Assembly (NCBI GenBank): GCA_945643635.1
Contig: CALZFC010000033.1
Coordinates: 2,803,001-2,867,000, forward strand
DNA length: 64,000 bases
DNA from: Allodiplogaster sudhausi
Taxonomy: Eukaryota; Nematoda; Chromadorea; Rhabditida; Diplogasteridae
Direction: 5' to 3'
The first letter of the stretch is position 1. Each line of letters opens with the position of its first letter. The position numbers were made by a program, and so were the translations under genes. The notes under the pieces were generated by a model. That model ran no database searches, was not told the DNA's origin, and saw only the letters and a program-made list of their open reading frames with translations. Below, one piece after another: positions 21,801 through 32,475 of the stretch.

Positions 21801-24609
21801 CGTGAACGAGTACGGTAGTCGACGTTTGGTGCCCGTGCCCGCGAAGCTCAAATGGCGGCAACATATTTGTTTAAAACTTTAGAAAACATTCGAGAAAACA
21901 AAAGAACCAACCTTGGTGAGAACATTGAAGGTATACTCGGTTGTCTCTCTGTAGTCCAGCCTCTTGGCAAGCCTGATCCGACCGCTATCCTCATCAATCG
22001 AGAATGGAAAGTCGCCGCCTTCGCTACCGCCGCTGAGTTGTTCGATGCTATACCTTAGAATTGTAAAGCGTTATAACTGATATATACAACGCCAGCCACA
22101 AGTACAGCAACAACAAAAAGCTAAAAGTGTATTATACATTGTTATTATTTCGTCACTAAAAAAAAGAAATATGACTGACGAGACTGCAGAAACGTCCTCT
22201 CTCCTGAGTGGCTCCGCGGCGACCACCCCCACGGTCTCTCCGGGGATGGCAGCTTCACTCACAACCAGTTCGTATCTTGGACGAGCAAATGAGATGTTGT
22301 GCCTTTCCACAGTCTCCACAACGATTTCAGCAGTTGTGTTCCTAAAAAAAAGTCACTTGTTTTACATTACTTCTTCAGTAACAGACTAGGAAATAGCAAC
22401 GAAAGAACAACTCAATTATAACTATAGGCACATACCTGTCCGGTGAATGGTCGGTCCCTGCTCGAATTCGTACGCTGGCGCCAGAGGAGATTCGGGCATC
22501 CGCCCGCGTCCAAAGAAGCCACGCTCCTTCTGAGGAGGGCGCCGAGGAGGAGGGTGTCCAAGAGGATTCCCGCTTCAACTCGAAAAGTCGGCCAGAGTCA
22601 TGCTCATCCATCAAGACAACTTCGTGCTTTGCCTCCAATAATGTTAACTCCATCAAATACATTATGACATCTTGCAAAGTAAATCATGAAAAAGACACTA
22701 ATTTCAGCTCTACAGCGAACAAAATAATTTTCACTCATTGTCAGAGGAAAATCATCAATAAACCAAGGAATACTCCATACATTTCTAAGGGACGCATTCA
22801 CGAGAACAGACCCGAATACCCCACCTCCTTGTCATCGTCCTCCACTCGAATAACAGCTGCGAGTTGAGGTTCTGCTGTCGCCTCCTCCGAGGTGTCAACT
22901 GGCCGTCGTTCCACGAGAACATTCAAGCGATCTCGTCTACGATGCACTACCGTAATCTGTTGGAACAATTATAATAAGTCACGATACCAATGATGTCTTC
23001 TCCGAATAAACAACAAAGTTGAAATAATAGGTCACTTCGTCTAGAAAGTCTAGAAATGGAGAAAGTCCAATGGCTGAGCATCGAAGGAGGCACTGACCTG
23101 GACATCAGCAAAGGTCTCGGGAGTTCGAGTCTTGTCGTCGTAGTAGAAGAGACGGCTCGCGCGATCTTCCAAGCGAACTCGTAGTGTCACAGTTGAGTTG
23201 TATCTAGACAGCAAAATCAAAAAAAAATTGAAATAGCATCAAACAAGAAATAGTGCAAGATTAAAGTTTTGAGGGTCGTCCGAGCTAACAAAAAAAAATT
23301 GAGGGACGAAGAAAATAAATAAAAATAAGAACAAGTTCGACCTGATGGGCGATCTGAGCGTGCGGATGCATCCAGTGGTCGGTTCGATGTAGAAGTCGGC
23401 AGATCGGTTGACGAGAGAGAAGAGAACATCCGAATTCAGACCGGCATCTGCATCCGACGCTTCCATGCAATACACCGAAGTGAACGGAGCACTCTGGAAT
23501 AACAGTCATTAGCACACTGATCTGTCTTTCGTAGAGAGGCACTTCAAAATGGAATATAAAATAGGAATGTAAAATGAGTTGTCTTTTTTAAAATGCGACT
23601 GTAAATTGAAAGGATGTAGCAGACCATGCTGTCGATGACAGCTCGATGCTCGTCCATCACCGGCCACGGACTCTGCTCATTCGCGTCTCTCACCACAACT
23701 CGCAGCTTGGTCTGGTCCTCGAGTCTGCTCTTGTCTCGCAGGCTGCACAGCGCTTTCACCGTGAATGAGTACTCCGACTGAAACGATAAATTAACTATCA
23801 ACAAAAAAGACACAACCAATAACAAATAACAGAAGCATACAAGTTATGCGAGACACGCCAACCTCGTGCTCCCGATTCAATGGTGCATCCGTAGGCTTCT
23901 GAGTAAGACGGAGAAAGACAAAGTTCCCAATGCGAACCGGCGCAGCTTCGAACTTCTTCTTGTTGGGACCCTTCAATCAAATTAAATCACTGAAGCGACA
24001 ATATAAAGAAGAATAAAAAAGAAGATAAAGAAGGAATATGAGCATATGATTACTAGACAAAGAAGAAATGCAAGCAACTGATAAGAACTGATAAAAAAGA
24101 GACAAAAACAAATGTAATAAATCCTTACCGTAATCCGAAATTCCACTTTGTCACACGAATCAAGCATTGGAACTCCGACTTGTGCCATATCGTCTGATCT
24201 GCAATGACGATGACTTCGCTAAATGTCGCGAACACTGCGGTAAAAGAAGGTAATTTGAGTGACAACTGAGCAATAAAAAACATTTTATATTAAACCGAAT
24301 TTGCTAGCCTTGCTAATCGAGCGCCGTTCTCAACGAAGCTAAAGTTGTACAGGGGCGCAGTGAAGGCGAACTGAGCGACCTTAAGAACAATTATATAACA
24401 GTCAAAATCAATAGAAAGAAAATCATTTCGATGTCGTCGAAACAAGAAACTCATCTTACTCTGTCAGTGCGTCTCGCCTCCGCAAGGCAAGAAGCGAGCA
24501 TGAGGAGAAGAGTGAGGAGATGCAAGCTTGACTTGGCGCCAGGCCATCTTTCATCTGGAGCCAGCGGCCGCCGCCGACGCCGCGCCCGGCTCGACGCCGC
24601 GTCCTCCAT
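1..24609 (-). CDS. cdh-4: Fat-like giant cadherin, N-terminal part (81 exons; 3' end outside window)
   Basis: Very large cell-surface adhesion receptor. Fat-family proteins sit in the plasma membrane and control planar polarity and cell contacts through long chains of cadherin repeats. The start is the ATG at 24609; an in-frame TAG lies upstream. Residues 1-50 have a basic N-terminus (RARRRRR) and a hydrophobic core ending CLAEA, so a signal peptide or signal anchor is likely. About 30 cadherin repeats follow, shown by LDRE, DxD and DxNDNxP motifs such as DVNDNIP, DQNDNAP and DENDNPP. The first repeat has the Fat-type block with IGNFVFLRL, then LNREHE, then YSFTVKAL, which is why I place it in the Fat family (C. 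elegans cdh-4) and not with Dachsous. About 3,430 codons are present. Fat proteins have about 34 repeats, then EGF and laminin-G domains, a transmembrane helix and a tail, all of which would lie left of the window. Exon coordinates are in the five block entries. Phase agrees at every junction. Family call firm; ortholog name inferred. Confidence 0.93.
1718..2413. mobile_element. Inverted-repeat (foldback-like) element in cadherin intron
   Basis: Two 56-base arms, 1718-1773 and 2358-2413, are inverted copies matching at about 51 of 56 positions by eye. Between them lie further hairpins (1806-1847 and the perfect one at 2148-2199). There is no coding capacity. This is consistent with a non-autonomous DNA transposon remnant. 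No target duplication was recognised, partly because the LINE abuts the right arm. Confidence 0.6.
2148..2199. repeat. Perfect 21-bp inverted repeat with 10-base loop
   Basis: Arms 2148-2168 and 2179-2199 are exact reverse complements around the loop GACGGACGGA. It sits inside the inverted-repeat element and would form a strong hairpin in either strand. Confidence 0.9.
2430..3815 (+). mobile_element. 5'-truncated CR1/Jockey-like LINE
   Basis: A non-LTR retrotransposon fragment with an uninterrupted reverse transcriptase, a short 3' UTR, and a 3' tail of repeated ATCA units after AATAAA (about 3792-3815). It lies antisense to the host gene in an intron. The endonuclease half is absent, as expected of 5' truncation during target-primed reverse transcription. 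No clear target duplication was found. Confidence 0.82.
2438..3640 (+). CDS. Reverse transcriptase of CR1/Jockey-like LINE (partial)
   Basis: RNA-dependent DNA polymerase of a non-LTR retrotransposon. Homology begins near HLIPDEQYGFRPKRS; codons before that are read from the neighbouring inverted-repeat arm. Motifs in order: motif A FDHARAFDRV, motif B SGIPQGTVLGPLLFILF, catalytic motif C CFADDLKIY, then the thumb and connection region with LAPSKCSVLHIG and DLGVIID, ending at TAA 3638. No stop or frameshift interrupts the RT and C-terminal parts, so the copy may be young. The apurinic endonuclease domain and any ORF1 are missing, so it cannot act alone. Motif B of the SGIPQG type places it near the CR1/Jockey group; the exact clade is uncertain. 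Confidence 0.85.
   Translation, partial: HLIPDEQYGFRPKRSIDYQLLGCLEHWTAAISRSHSTDIVYFDHARAFDRVSHAKLIHKLTLFSLPPKCISWISAFLSNRTFSVRVGSSLSPPLPVTSGIPQGTVLGPLLFILFTSDLPSLVSSHDVHSRCFADDLKIYRSFPSSTSNAPLQAAIDEVSAWAINWQLPLAPSKCSVLHIGKTNPNTTYYLNGSPLPSVPIMRDLGVIIDPLLSFSPHCSFLTNKAISKCHPILRSLRSRNKNVLLSAYILYIRPLLESCSSVFSPRLKKDIRKLEKVQNYFTRFIYRRSLGYSNPRDVPNSTARNTALSLHSLLTRRQHVDFTLARRLVFGHRRISDRVPHYFHFRNSRTRDLSFLLSYPSTRSSIRNHSFFIRAAKAFNALAKHTNPSSLSSPAPHPIH
6922..11034 (-). CDS. cdh-4: Fat-like cadherin, exons 47-62
   Basis: Exons in transcript order: 10879-11034, 10596-10769, 10223-10372, 9914-10129, 9657-9846, 9407-9576, 9096-9273, 8829-8971, 8624-8737, 8365-8475, 8169-8288, 8020-8108, 7608-7808, 7365-7469, 7190-7241, 6922-7051. 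Repeat starts read RRPTSDFRFAQS, LDENDNPPVILR, DAARPRFKQR, GDRRRLRFVNS, DANDESPHFV, ARSPPPRFEQ and TDENDSTPEF, so about half of these linkers lack the DxNDN calcium motif. Strand motifs include ALDREKEQ, PLDFETQP and DADAGINGTV. The 52-base exon 7190-7241 is the shortest in the gene and is fixed by phase on both sides (EYSASVSAAAKPGEAVIQ). Confidence 0.88.
11178..15281 (-). CDS. cdh-4: Fat-like cadherin, exons 30-46
   Basis: Exons in transcript order: 15149-15281, 14911-14999, 14696-14777, 14473-14639, 14300-14372, 14116-14206, 13889-14015, 13603-13720, 13407-13474, 13192-13280, 12843-13074, 12563-12730, 12403-12484, 12191-12281, 11898-12031, 11556-11702, 11178-11426. Several repeats keep the calcium-type linker (MDENDNAPLF, IDTNEHPPVF, DVNDCAPRF). 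Others are degenerate (NKEGPNRKPIF, LTRRPVFSSSEY, EKQKNPPAF) although the rest of the fold is intact, for example SASDPDDD, TAFDADIGENG and SATDRDSGPN. A candidate exon at 15391-15445 was rejected because it creates a stop; joining 15446 directly to 15281 restores the frame (HLCRVLVKDDDAGEN). Confidence 0.88.
15446..19516 (-). CDS. cdh-4: Fat-like cadherin, exons 16-29
   Basis: Exons in transcript order: 19361-19516, 19138-19254, 18122-18248, 17906-18023, 17618-17735, 17348-17476, 17122-17223, 16871-16994, 16565-16690, 16339-16421, 16110-16223, 15887-16013, 15722-15786, 15446-15597. Repeat boundaries read KDVNNHAPVF, DDANDNNPHC, TDVDENRNPPVF, NDRSDHSPMF and DDENDNSPSF. Canonical LDRE/LDFE strands (PLDREHAE, PLDFEKRS, VLDREVKA, KLDREMQR) occur in between. 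Two exon ends needed care. The exon at 17122 ends YNLSIE at a GTGGGT donor and joins VSDNGESS at 16994, because a longer reading would duplicate the same beta strand. The exon at 19361 ends GQKE before GTTCCT. Introns 19517-20983 (1.47 kb) and 18249-19137 (0.89 kb) are the longest here. Confidence 0.88.
18249..19137. other. Long cadherin intron with CT tract
   Basis: An 889-base intron. It holds a unique, moderately GC-rich block (about 18440-18600) and a (CT)n tract at about 18845-18900. No open frame resembles a known domain. Confidence 0.7.
19517..20983. other. Longest repeat-bearing intron of the 5' half of the cadherin gene
   Basis: A 1.47 kb intron. It contains a (GA)n tract at 19899-19952, CT-rich stretches near 20030-20110 and 20430-20660, and unique sequence. 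I see no exon that would keep phase between 19516 and 20984. Confidence 0.7.
19899..19952. repeat. (GA)n microsatellite
   Basis: Almost pure GA dinucleotides with a short GCGCGC interruption, inside a cadherin intron. Confidence 0.95.
20984..24609 (-). CDS. cdh-4: Fat-like cadherin, exons 1-15 (signal peptide and first repeats)
   Basis: Exons in transcript order: 24460-24609, 24309-24379, 24129-24198, 23863-23970, 23625-23777, 23342-23493, 23098-23203, 22825-22956, 22436-22632, 22180-22341, 21912-22053, 21715-21846, 21513-21638, 21245-21373, 20984-21097. They encode the signal peptide, the Fat-type first repeat (FTAPLYNFSFVENGAR, then IGNFVFLRL) and about five more repeats. Linkers seen are RDANEQSP, LDANNHSP and the insertion-bearing PKQPANEHSP. 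Exon 2 ends in a GC donor (AAG|GCTAGC); without it the frame breaks. The reading frame stays open straight through the intron 21098-21244, but keeping that intron would add a hydrophobic, Tyr/Ile-rich segment in mid-repeat, so I splice to the acceptor before 21097 (VPKQPET). The exon at 22825 ends at a GTGGGG donor, chosen because it alone keeps phase. Confidence 0.88.
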
Positions 24610-25655
24610 TGCTTCCCTTTTCTCTCCTCTAGCAGAATGATGAGCTCTCTGCACTGTCTACTCGGCTCATAGATGAAGGAGTAGCTTATGAACTGGATAT
24701 CTTCGAGGGTGCAGGGACAGACAGAGATGAGATCTGCAATGCAATGAGAGTCCAGTCAACATTATCACTCATAGAGTTACCGAGGATCTCCTCGAACGCC
24801 AACACTTCTGCTCAAGAGCACACGTCAACAAGTTTGAGATGGCGGATAGCAACAAAAAATAATCAGCAACAAATGTTTACCGACAACAAATACAACAAGC
24901 CACGGATGGCGGACCAAAGATGTATTCTAATCGGATCCTGGATAATTGGATAGTAAATTGGCGAAAGAGCAAGGGCGAAAGAGAGAGTGTGAGGGGTAGA
25001 AAGAAGGCTAGAGATGGATTGATGAAGAAGAGAGGAGAGAGACGGGGAGGGGTTGGCGCGCGCGTGTTGTGCTGCATTACCCACTGGATCTCAGATACTG
25101 GAGCAGGGGGAGAGGGAGTGCAGCGGGCATATCTATAAGAGGAAAGCAGAGAAGGAAGAATGGAGAATAGAAAGGAGAGGAAAGTAGAGAGCGCGAGCAA
25201 TGGAGTGAGACATGGAGAGAAAAGGAGAGAGCGAGTGAAGAGGGAGAAGTGAGACAGGATATCAATTTGATGTTTGGAATGATTACCAATGGTCGAGTGA
25301 AGTGATATCCGATTATCACAGATGTGTGTTCTCCATGACAAATTGTCGAGAAACTAACAAAAAGGGAGCCGCCTTGTGAAAAAGCCGCCAAAATGAGAAA
25401 AAAAGAAGAACACTGCAAGGCAATGAAATGATCAGCGGTGACCGATGGAGGAGAAGAGCAGTCCAAGGTCAGCTTAACACCTCAATATGCGGATAGCCAC
25501 AAAAACACTTCTGATTAAAAAAAATCATTAGCTGAAAGCCAGCACAACAAGGACGAAGTTAATGTTGTCTATTTTGTTAGAGCGATAGAGCGACCTACAT
25601 CGAAGCAGGAGACTGCAGAGTGTCAACTTGAGAGTGTGCTAGGGATGGAGAGCGT

Positions 25656-25698
<43 letters not shown>

Positions 25699-27060
25699 AA
25701 CCAATGCAGTGTAGAGTAGCTTAATAAACTTGAATATGACGATGTCCTTTTCACGCCAAAGTTCACTTCAATTGCGTATTACGAGTTCGGCCTCAAGGCA
25801 TTTTACCCCATCATTTGTAGAATGAGAGAATAGAGAGGGAGAGAGAGAGCAAGAAAATGAAGAAGGCGACTAAGAAGTAGCCGCCATGAAGCGTAAGAGA
25901 AACTATTTAAGCGGAATGTGATTTGAAGGGCTCGGGAAGGCGCGAGAAGGAGGAGAGAAAGCAGGCGCAAGGTTGCAGCATGAGCTAATAGTTGATGCAA
26001 ATCGCTTCTTCCGAGGAGAGAGGAGAGAAGGGACGGAAGAGAGCAAGAGCGAGAGAGAGAGACAGAGAGTGAGAGAGAGATTAGACGGAGCGAGAGAGTG
26101 AAAAGAAACAAAGATGGACACATGGGATTACGTGAGATAAACGATAGAAAGAAACGGTCACAAAGACCCTGAAATTTTATTGGTGGGATGGGCGAAAAAG
26201 TAGCACCGTTTGGATAGCGCGTCAAAAGGCAAACAGAACACCAAACATTTCTAATAATAGATAGCCGACTAAAAAACATTGTAATATTCCGGCTCCAGTA
26301 ATAAGCCATTCGAAGAAACTGTGAGGCGAGTGACACGCGGGCTGAAAAATGATGGACTACAACACGGCAAACACAAACCTTCGCGCAAAACCGAATGAAC
26401 AACGATAAATCGCCTAAAATATAATGCGTACGGGCCGTAATTTGATAAAGTTTAAAATCTTTCGCCATTTTGAATAAAGATTTTAATACACAGTTAAATT
26501 TATAGTGGTGCCAACTGCTCAGGGTTTTTTTTCTTTGTTCAGATTCGATGGAAAGACTGGCCATAAGAAGTCGCCTTTCTAAGACAAAGTGAGAGGAGCG
26601 GAAAGAGGAGTTCGCTTCCCTGAGGGGCGAAGCCATTCTGGACACTTGGAACTCTAGTAATTGAAGCTAACGACGATGAGCGAACGGAGGACGAGAATAG
26701 AAATGTGTAGCCGGGCAAGGGAAGACCGCGTGAATTATTCAGCAGAAGGGAAGGAGAAGTCGGAGAAGGTCCTTTCAGATTGTGCCATTCATGCCATTCA
26801 CAACTTTGGATTCCACAAAGACAGACAACTTTTTTATGCCATCAACAGAAAAGAAGACGAAGAAGGCCTCTGGTACTCGCATTGCAAGAGGAAAAAGCTG
26901 GCTGGTAGTTCGTATCCCTCCTGATTGTGAGTAATCAGGAAAAGAAAGGAAAAAGATATTGAAAGCTTTTTCGCAGATCAATCATCAGAGGAAATCGTGC
27001 AGATCATGCAATGCAAACGACATCATTTAGTATTTCGCGGTCGAGGAAATGATGGCAATG
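24610..27060. other. Upstream flank of the cadherin gene
   Basis: This segment would hold the 5' UTR and proximal promoter of the minus-strand cadherin gene. Bases just above 24609 are CT-rich on the + strand. I could not identify a TATA box or a splice-leader acceptor with confidence. The rest is purine-rich sequence with a (GA)n tract at 25651-25693. Open frames here are Ser/Leu-rich readings of CT repeats and are not called. Confidence 0.6.
25651..25693. repeat. (GA)n microsatellite
   Basis: GA dinucleotide run with minor interruptions. Confidence 0.95.
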
Positions 27061-27068
27061 ACCATCAT

Positions 27069-27106
27069 TTCTCTCGCTCCCTCTCTCTCTCACATTTCGC
27101 TCTCTC

Positions 27107-27150
<44 letters not shown>

Positions 27151-27215
27151 GGTCTGACTCTCTCTCTTTCTGTCTCTTCGCTCTCCCCCTCTCCCTCTCC
27201 CTTTTTCCATCTCTA
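27069..27215. repeat. (CT)n microsatellite
   Basis: CT dinucleotides on the + strand, purest around 27110-27150. This is one of the few tracts in the desert with the pyrimidine strand on top. Confidence 0.95.
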
Positions 27216-27989
27216 TGAAGTTCCCCTGCTCTTCGTCAACGTACGAGTCAGAAAAGTGACCGATTTGTTTTGTCTAACATCATGATCTCTCTCCTCCTCT
27301 CTATTCTCTCATCTAATCGTAAGCCGCGTGCTAGCATAGCAATGCATGGAGCGAGCCGTTGGTGGAGAGACGTGGACAGACAGAGAGAAAGATAGTGAGA
27401 GAGAGAGAGTGATAGAAAGAGAGAAGCAAACACAGTCAGCGTGATCACTCCGTTATCATCACAGTAGGCCTTTTCACCTTTATGCACTTGCTCACAGCTC
27501 AAGTCATAGTCATTTTTCTCGTGTACACGGTGACTGGTACCCTCACAGAGATGTTGGCAAGCCATGCCTTCACTTTCCTCAACAATGACTGAATGCCAAT
27601 TTTCTGCACTTACTCTCACTTTTCTTTACCAAAACCCCTCATCTCCAGCACCTTTTTCCCTACACATCCCCCTTCAAGTCTAGCGTTCTCTCTCTTCAGC
27701 TGTCTCTCTCTCTCTCTCATCGTCTCCCTGTGTCTCCTTCCCCAAGATTGCGTTACTCACTCCCAGTCTCCTTTTCTTCCTCGCTCTCTGCATCTCTCAT
27801 GCTGTCTCTTCCCTCCAATCTCTCTCCGGATATTGCCTTGAATCAAGCTAGCCGTCCTTACTTTTTCGCCTGGTCAGCCATTGCCATGATGGGAAGAACT
27901 GACGCGAGTTGAGTCAAGGGGGGAAAGATGAGAAGGGAACGGCTGGGAAGTGAGGCAGACACTGATCGAAGAAGGCATGATGGGGTCAG

Positions 27990-27992
<3 letters not shown>

Positions 27993-28030
<38 letters not shown>

Positions 28031-28054
28031 CAGAGGGAGAGAGAGAGAGAGAGA
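27993..28054. repeat. (GA)n microsatellite
   Basis: Two adjoining GA runs separated by a short TGCAGAGG interruption. Confidence 0.95.
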
Positions 28055-28613
28055 ATGCTTGAGTGAGTGAGAGACATCATGAGTCTACTCATGGCTACCG
28101 ATCTTGCACCTGGCAGCAATCTCTGAACAATAGCCTCAAGTCATCTTCGGATAACGAAGATTATAGAAGCGGTGATAGTAGAAACTGACAAGGAATAAGA
28201 AGACTGCAGTAGAAGGAAAAAAAAGATGCGTGAAATAAATAAAAAGTAAGAAAAATTTTGGAAAGTCTAAAGAATAGCCAAAATTCGCGACGAAGGTTAA
28301 GGAAATATCTGATGGAGAAGTGCAGACAAGACACGCGCAGATGTTTCCAAACGGTCTAGTGAAGATGGATTGTGGAGAGCAAAATGCTGATAAAGTGAGA
28401 GAAATTGAGAGAGTGAGATCGCTATAGACGAAAAGGAAAAGAAAAGAGCGAGGGAAAGTGAGAGAGAGAGACACAGAAAGAAAGAGAGGGTGCTTTTCGC
28501 TCACTTCCCACCAGACCATCAGTACAAGCAAGGAGTTGGAGCAGCTGAACAAGGCCTTCGCCGCATAAAAAGGTGACAGGCCGAGAGAGCCCACTGATCA
28601 GAGAAGTCAGGAG

Positions 28614-28700
28614 CAGAGAGAGAGCGAAAGTGAGAGAGAGAGAGAGAGAAGAGAGAGGAGAGAGAGAGAGAGAGAGAGAGAGAAAGTGACTGAGAGAGAG
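28614..28700. repeat. (GA)n microsatellite
   Basis: Interrupted GA run of nearly 90 bases. Confidence 0.95.
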
Positions 28701-29350
28701 GACAGGATGAGAGAGGAAGATACGTGAGGCATTATAACGAGGTGGCGGACGCCTAACTAAGCTGATCGCTCCTTCTGTCTCTCACTCTCTTTCTCCTTCT
28801 CTCCTCCCTTCTCTCTCTCTCTATCCATGGTTTTTTTCTTCATCGTCTCTACAACTGTCTGCAGCTGTCTGATTTGGCGAGTAAGAGAGAGAAAGGTGGA
28901 GAAAGAGAAAAGAGTGAGAGAGAGAGGAGGATGGGGGGAGATAGCGAAAGGGAGGGAGAGAGAGCGATATAAAATGAGAGTGGAAGACCTCAGGGTGGGG
29001 AGTCGGGGATGAGGGAGAGCGGGCCGGGTTGGTCTGCTTCCTTTCTCGTCCACTCCTACCTTCTCCAACACAAACGCCAACAAATAACGACAACGCAAGC
29101 AAGATTACGCAGAGAATAAAGAGAGAAGGCTATCTATGATATCGTTGTGTACTCTTTTCGCTGAAAGAGAGAAGAGTAACACGAAGAGAAGCACAAAGGC
29201 GAGAATGCTCGCCTCAGGCTTTTCCTCGTCTTCTTCTCCTTCCCGATATGCCGCTTTCAATTCTTGCTCTTTCAAAGGAACGAAGAAAGGACGGAATAGA
29301 GGGAAATATTGTTAGAATGAATAAAAGTAGAGGAAAGGATATAGAGAGAA

Positions 29351-29394
<44 letters not shown>

Positions 29395-30087
29395 CGTAAA
29401 GTGATTGAGAAGGGATGATAGAGATAGAGAAATGTAGAGAATAATAAGAAAATAAACATGAAAAGACTTGTTCACATCGCCATATTATATTAGGCGGGCG
29501 CAATCGTTCTCTTTTAATTCGACGAGCTTTACTTTCGCTGAATGTCTTCTCCAGATGTTGACTGCTCGATTTGGAGAATGGGTAGCCGATGGGCGGTATT
29601 CCTTCGGTAATTCAGTCGCTAACTCTTTCCACTCCTCTCACGGTTCGCCAGAAAACACTTCGATATGTGCCGGACCGTCATTCTGACTGGGAGTGACCGG
29701 TGCGAAAAATAAGATGAGGAGAGTAGCGGACATGAATGGGTGGCTTTAGTTGGAATGAATAACTAAGAGAACAGTAAGGATGGCAGTGCGATAGAGCTAA
29801 TATTGGAGATGATGAGAGTTGAGATTGCGAAGGGGAGAGGCGGGAAAAGGAATGTGAGAGTGAGGAAGGCGAAGTGAGAGAGACCGAGAGGAAGTGAGAG
29901 AGCGTAAGAGAATGACTCTGACAAGTAGGAAAGTCGGGCGACGAACGGCGAACGGGGAAGCGGATAATTGGAAGCGACACATCAGACGGAAGGTGGCAGG
30001 GGAGGAGGAGGGCACGTCACTAACACGGAACAGTGGCCATCTAGGGAGCAGGCGAGAGGGTCAGCTCGGGGGGGGGATGGACGGGAG

Positions 30088-30207
30088 CGAGAGACAGAGA
30101 AAAAGACAGAGAGAGAAAGAGAAAGAAAGAGAGAGAGAGAGAGGAAGAGAGAGAAAGAGAGAAAGAGACAGAGACAGAGACAGAGAGAGAAAGAGTAAGA
30201 GACAGAC

Positions 30208-30267
<60 letters not shown>

Positions 30268-30270
30268 TAA
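30088..30270. repeat. Long (GA)n tract with AGACA/AAAGA variants
   Basis: About 180 bases of GA dinucleotides mixed with GACA and GAAA units. It gives Arg/Glu-rich frames on one strand and Ser/Leu-rich frames on the other; these are not genes. Confidence 0.95.
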
Positions 30271-32399
30271 AGAGCCATCGCCACGAGTGACCACAGCTGT
30301 CATTCACAGGCATCCTCCTGTAATCGCCCCATCCTACTCCGACAGTTTCACACAAGCACCAACCACAGCCACACACATTCCCTCAGCTAGCTACTGTTTG
30401 CCAGATCATAAGAACAAAACTACCTGCAAAATGCAACTCTATTCCTGTCTAGAAGCAGACTACAGTAGCAGGCGTGGTGATAAGCATGATGAAAGTGTAC
30501 TGCCTTTTCACTCTCGTTCTCTCTCTCTCTCTCTCTTTCTCTATCTCTCTCTCTCACACACTCCCTTTCCTACTCTCTGTCGTTTTCTTTCTCACTCTCT
30601 CCCTGGCTGCAAATGCCTCGTTATCCCCCATCATTCACGGCGGGCTGGTCAGAAGCGTCGGCCCGGAAAGATCGTGCTGATAAGATGGGCAGTGCCTCGT
30701 GAAACAAAAACTTTTTTTATGCGTCCAAAGCTCTCTCTTTCTCTATTTACTTTATCCGCATATCTCATTTGTTTAATCCATTTCTCTCTCTCTCTTTCTC
30801 TCTCTGTCTCTCTCTCTCTGCCTATCTCTCTTTCTCTGTCCCTCTCAACGCATTGTCTTTCTCCTCCTCGCTCACCAGCGCACCTCCCAGTGGCGCCATG
30901 TGCAATTACAAGTCATTTTCATTGGCCCTCTTCATGGCCTTTCATTAGCGAACACAGAGGGGCAGGCGGAGCTTGATAAGAGATAAGAAGAGATAGGAGT
31001 GGAAGGAGAAGCCTGGTGCCAGCTGCCCAGCTGGCGCCAATTAAAATACGTCACGAGGGCGCGGTGATCAGTACAGCATAAAAAAAGTAAAGAACACAAA
31101 AGACCCAGGCTCTGCGCACTGAGTAGTAAAAATAGAATGTCTGCCCGCAATGTAATAACTGTAATGTCGAGAGTTCCGGATGCTTGTAAAAGTCAGTGAA
31201 ACATAGCCATAAACTTTTTTCCATGCTCACCTACCTGTACATATCCAATTTAAACATTCCAGCGAAGAATTTTTCGTCATCGAATGATATTAAGAATATC
31301 AGGGACATCTGACGAAGTGAGCTTATGTTTTGCCATTATAATCATATGCCGATAGTATGGAGCCGGAAAAAGTTCTGCACACGCGGATTTATTTTTTATC
31401 AGAAGAAGCTTGGGTTAGACGGGCATTCTTCATATTCTCATGTTGCCTTTTTTGCTGTGGTTTGGCCACAAGCTTATCGTGCTGTGCAGAAGAGACAAAG
31501 TTTAAGGATGAGGAAGGGAGGAAGCGCCGCAATCTGAGCACAGTAAATTCCACGGATGAATTCGTTCATCACTTCGCGTGCCAAGCTCTGTTCGTGTCAA
31601 TGATAAGGATGCCAAGGAAGAACTTATGGAAGAGAATGCTTCAATCACGCAGAAAAGCGTTGCAAGAAAGTACATGAGAGAATGAGGGGCGAAGGGATGG
31701 CAATGGCAGCATGAGTAGAAGGTGAAAGAAACAGTGGAAGTGGCGAAGTAAACATAAGAGAGAAAATTAAAAGAGGAACAAAAGTAAAAATAAATTCTTA
31801 CAATTTGACAGAATTTACCACGAGTTAGACTAAATAGGATAGGACTGAAGAGAGAAAGACAGAGAAAGAGAGAGAGAGAAAGAGAGAGAGAAAGGGAGAG
31901 ATAGAGAGAAAGGAAATGCCACCACAAAGCAAACTCGTCGTGTGCTGGCCTCGCCGCTCCTTGATGCATCGCCCATTCACTTACGACGAATAGCCATGCA
32001 ACACTTGTACATTTGGGAGCTGTGATGGGAGAGGGGACATGGCTCACAGGTTGATAGATTGAGGAGGGAGAGGGAAGATTGATGGAGGGAACAAGAAAAG
32101 AAAGATTCCAAAAAAACGCGTGTATGGAAATCAGGCATTCTACGTTGGAGAGCAGAAAAAATTAGAGCTGAAAAATGTAAGGGTCGTGAAGTGATGGGTA
32201 GAACAAACAATGATCAGAGTTAGAACAAACTGCAGACAATAAATGCATTGGAAAATTGAAGTGAGTTCACGGCAATATTATGATGATGTGTGTTGACGAT
32301 GTCATCAACGGCAGAGCCATAACGGAAAGACGAAGAGAATTGGTCAATATCCTTAGTGGTCAGTCGGCGCCCGGAGGCTCGCACATAACATGGCAAAGA

Positions 32400-32417
32400 G
32401 GGAGAGAGGGAATAGAA

Positions 32418-32463
<46 letters not shown>

Positions 32464-32475
32464 GAAAGAGAGAGG
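32400..32475. repeat. (GA)n microsatellite
   Basis: GA run, pure over about 40 bases near 32420-32460. Confidence 0.95.

Noticed and set aside
24610..24654. Longer cadherin N-terminus starting with GTG at 24654
   Set aside because: GTG is not a usual eukaryotic start; the first ATG is at 24609, and an in-frame TAG lies just above.
25803..26645. 280-codon minus-strand frame upstream of the cadherin gene
   Set aside because: It opens with GTG, about half is Ser/Leu-rich CT-tract reading, and no motif is recognisable. A short real exon in its unique part cannot be excluded.
29894..30976. 360-codon plus-strand frame
   Set aside because: Most of it is Arg/Glu and Ser/Leu low complexity from GA and CT tracts; no domain and no splice context.
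31325..31677. Two overlapping plus-strand frames with Cys-rich stretches
   Set aside because: No conserved motif, no splice partners, and surrounded by GA repeats.
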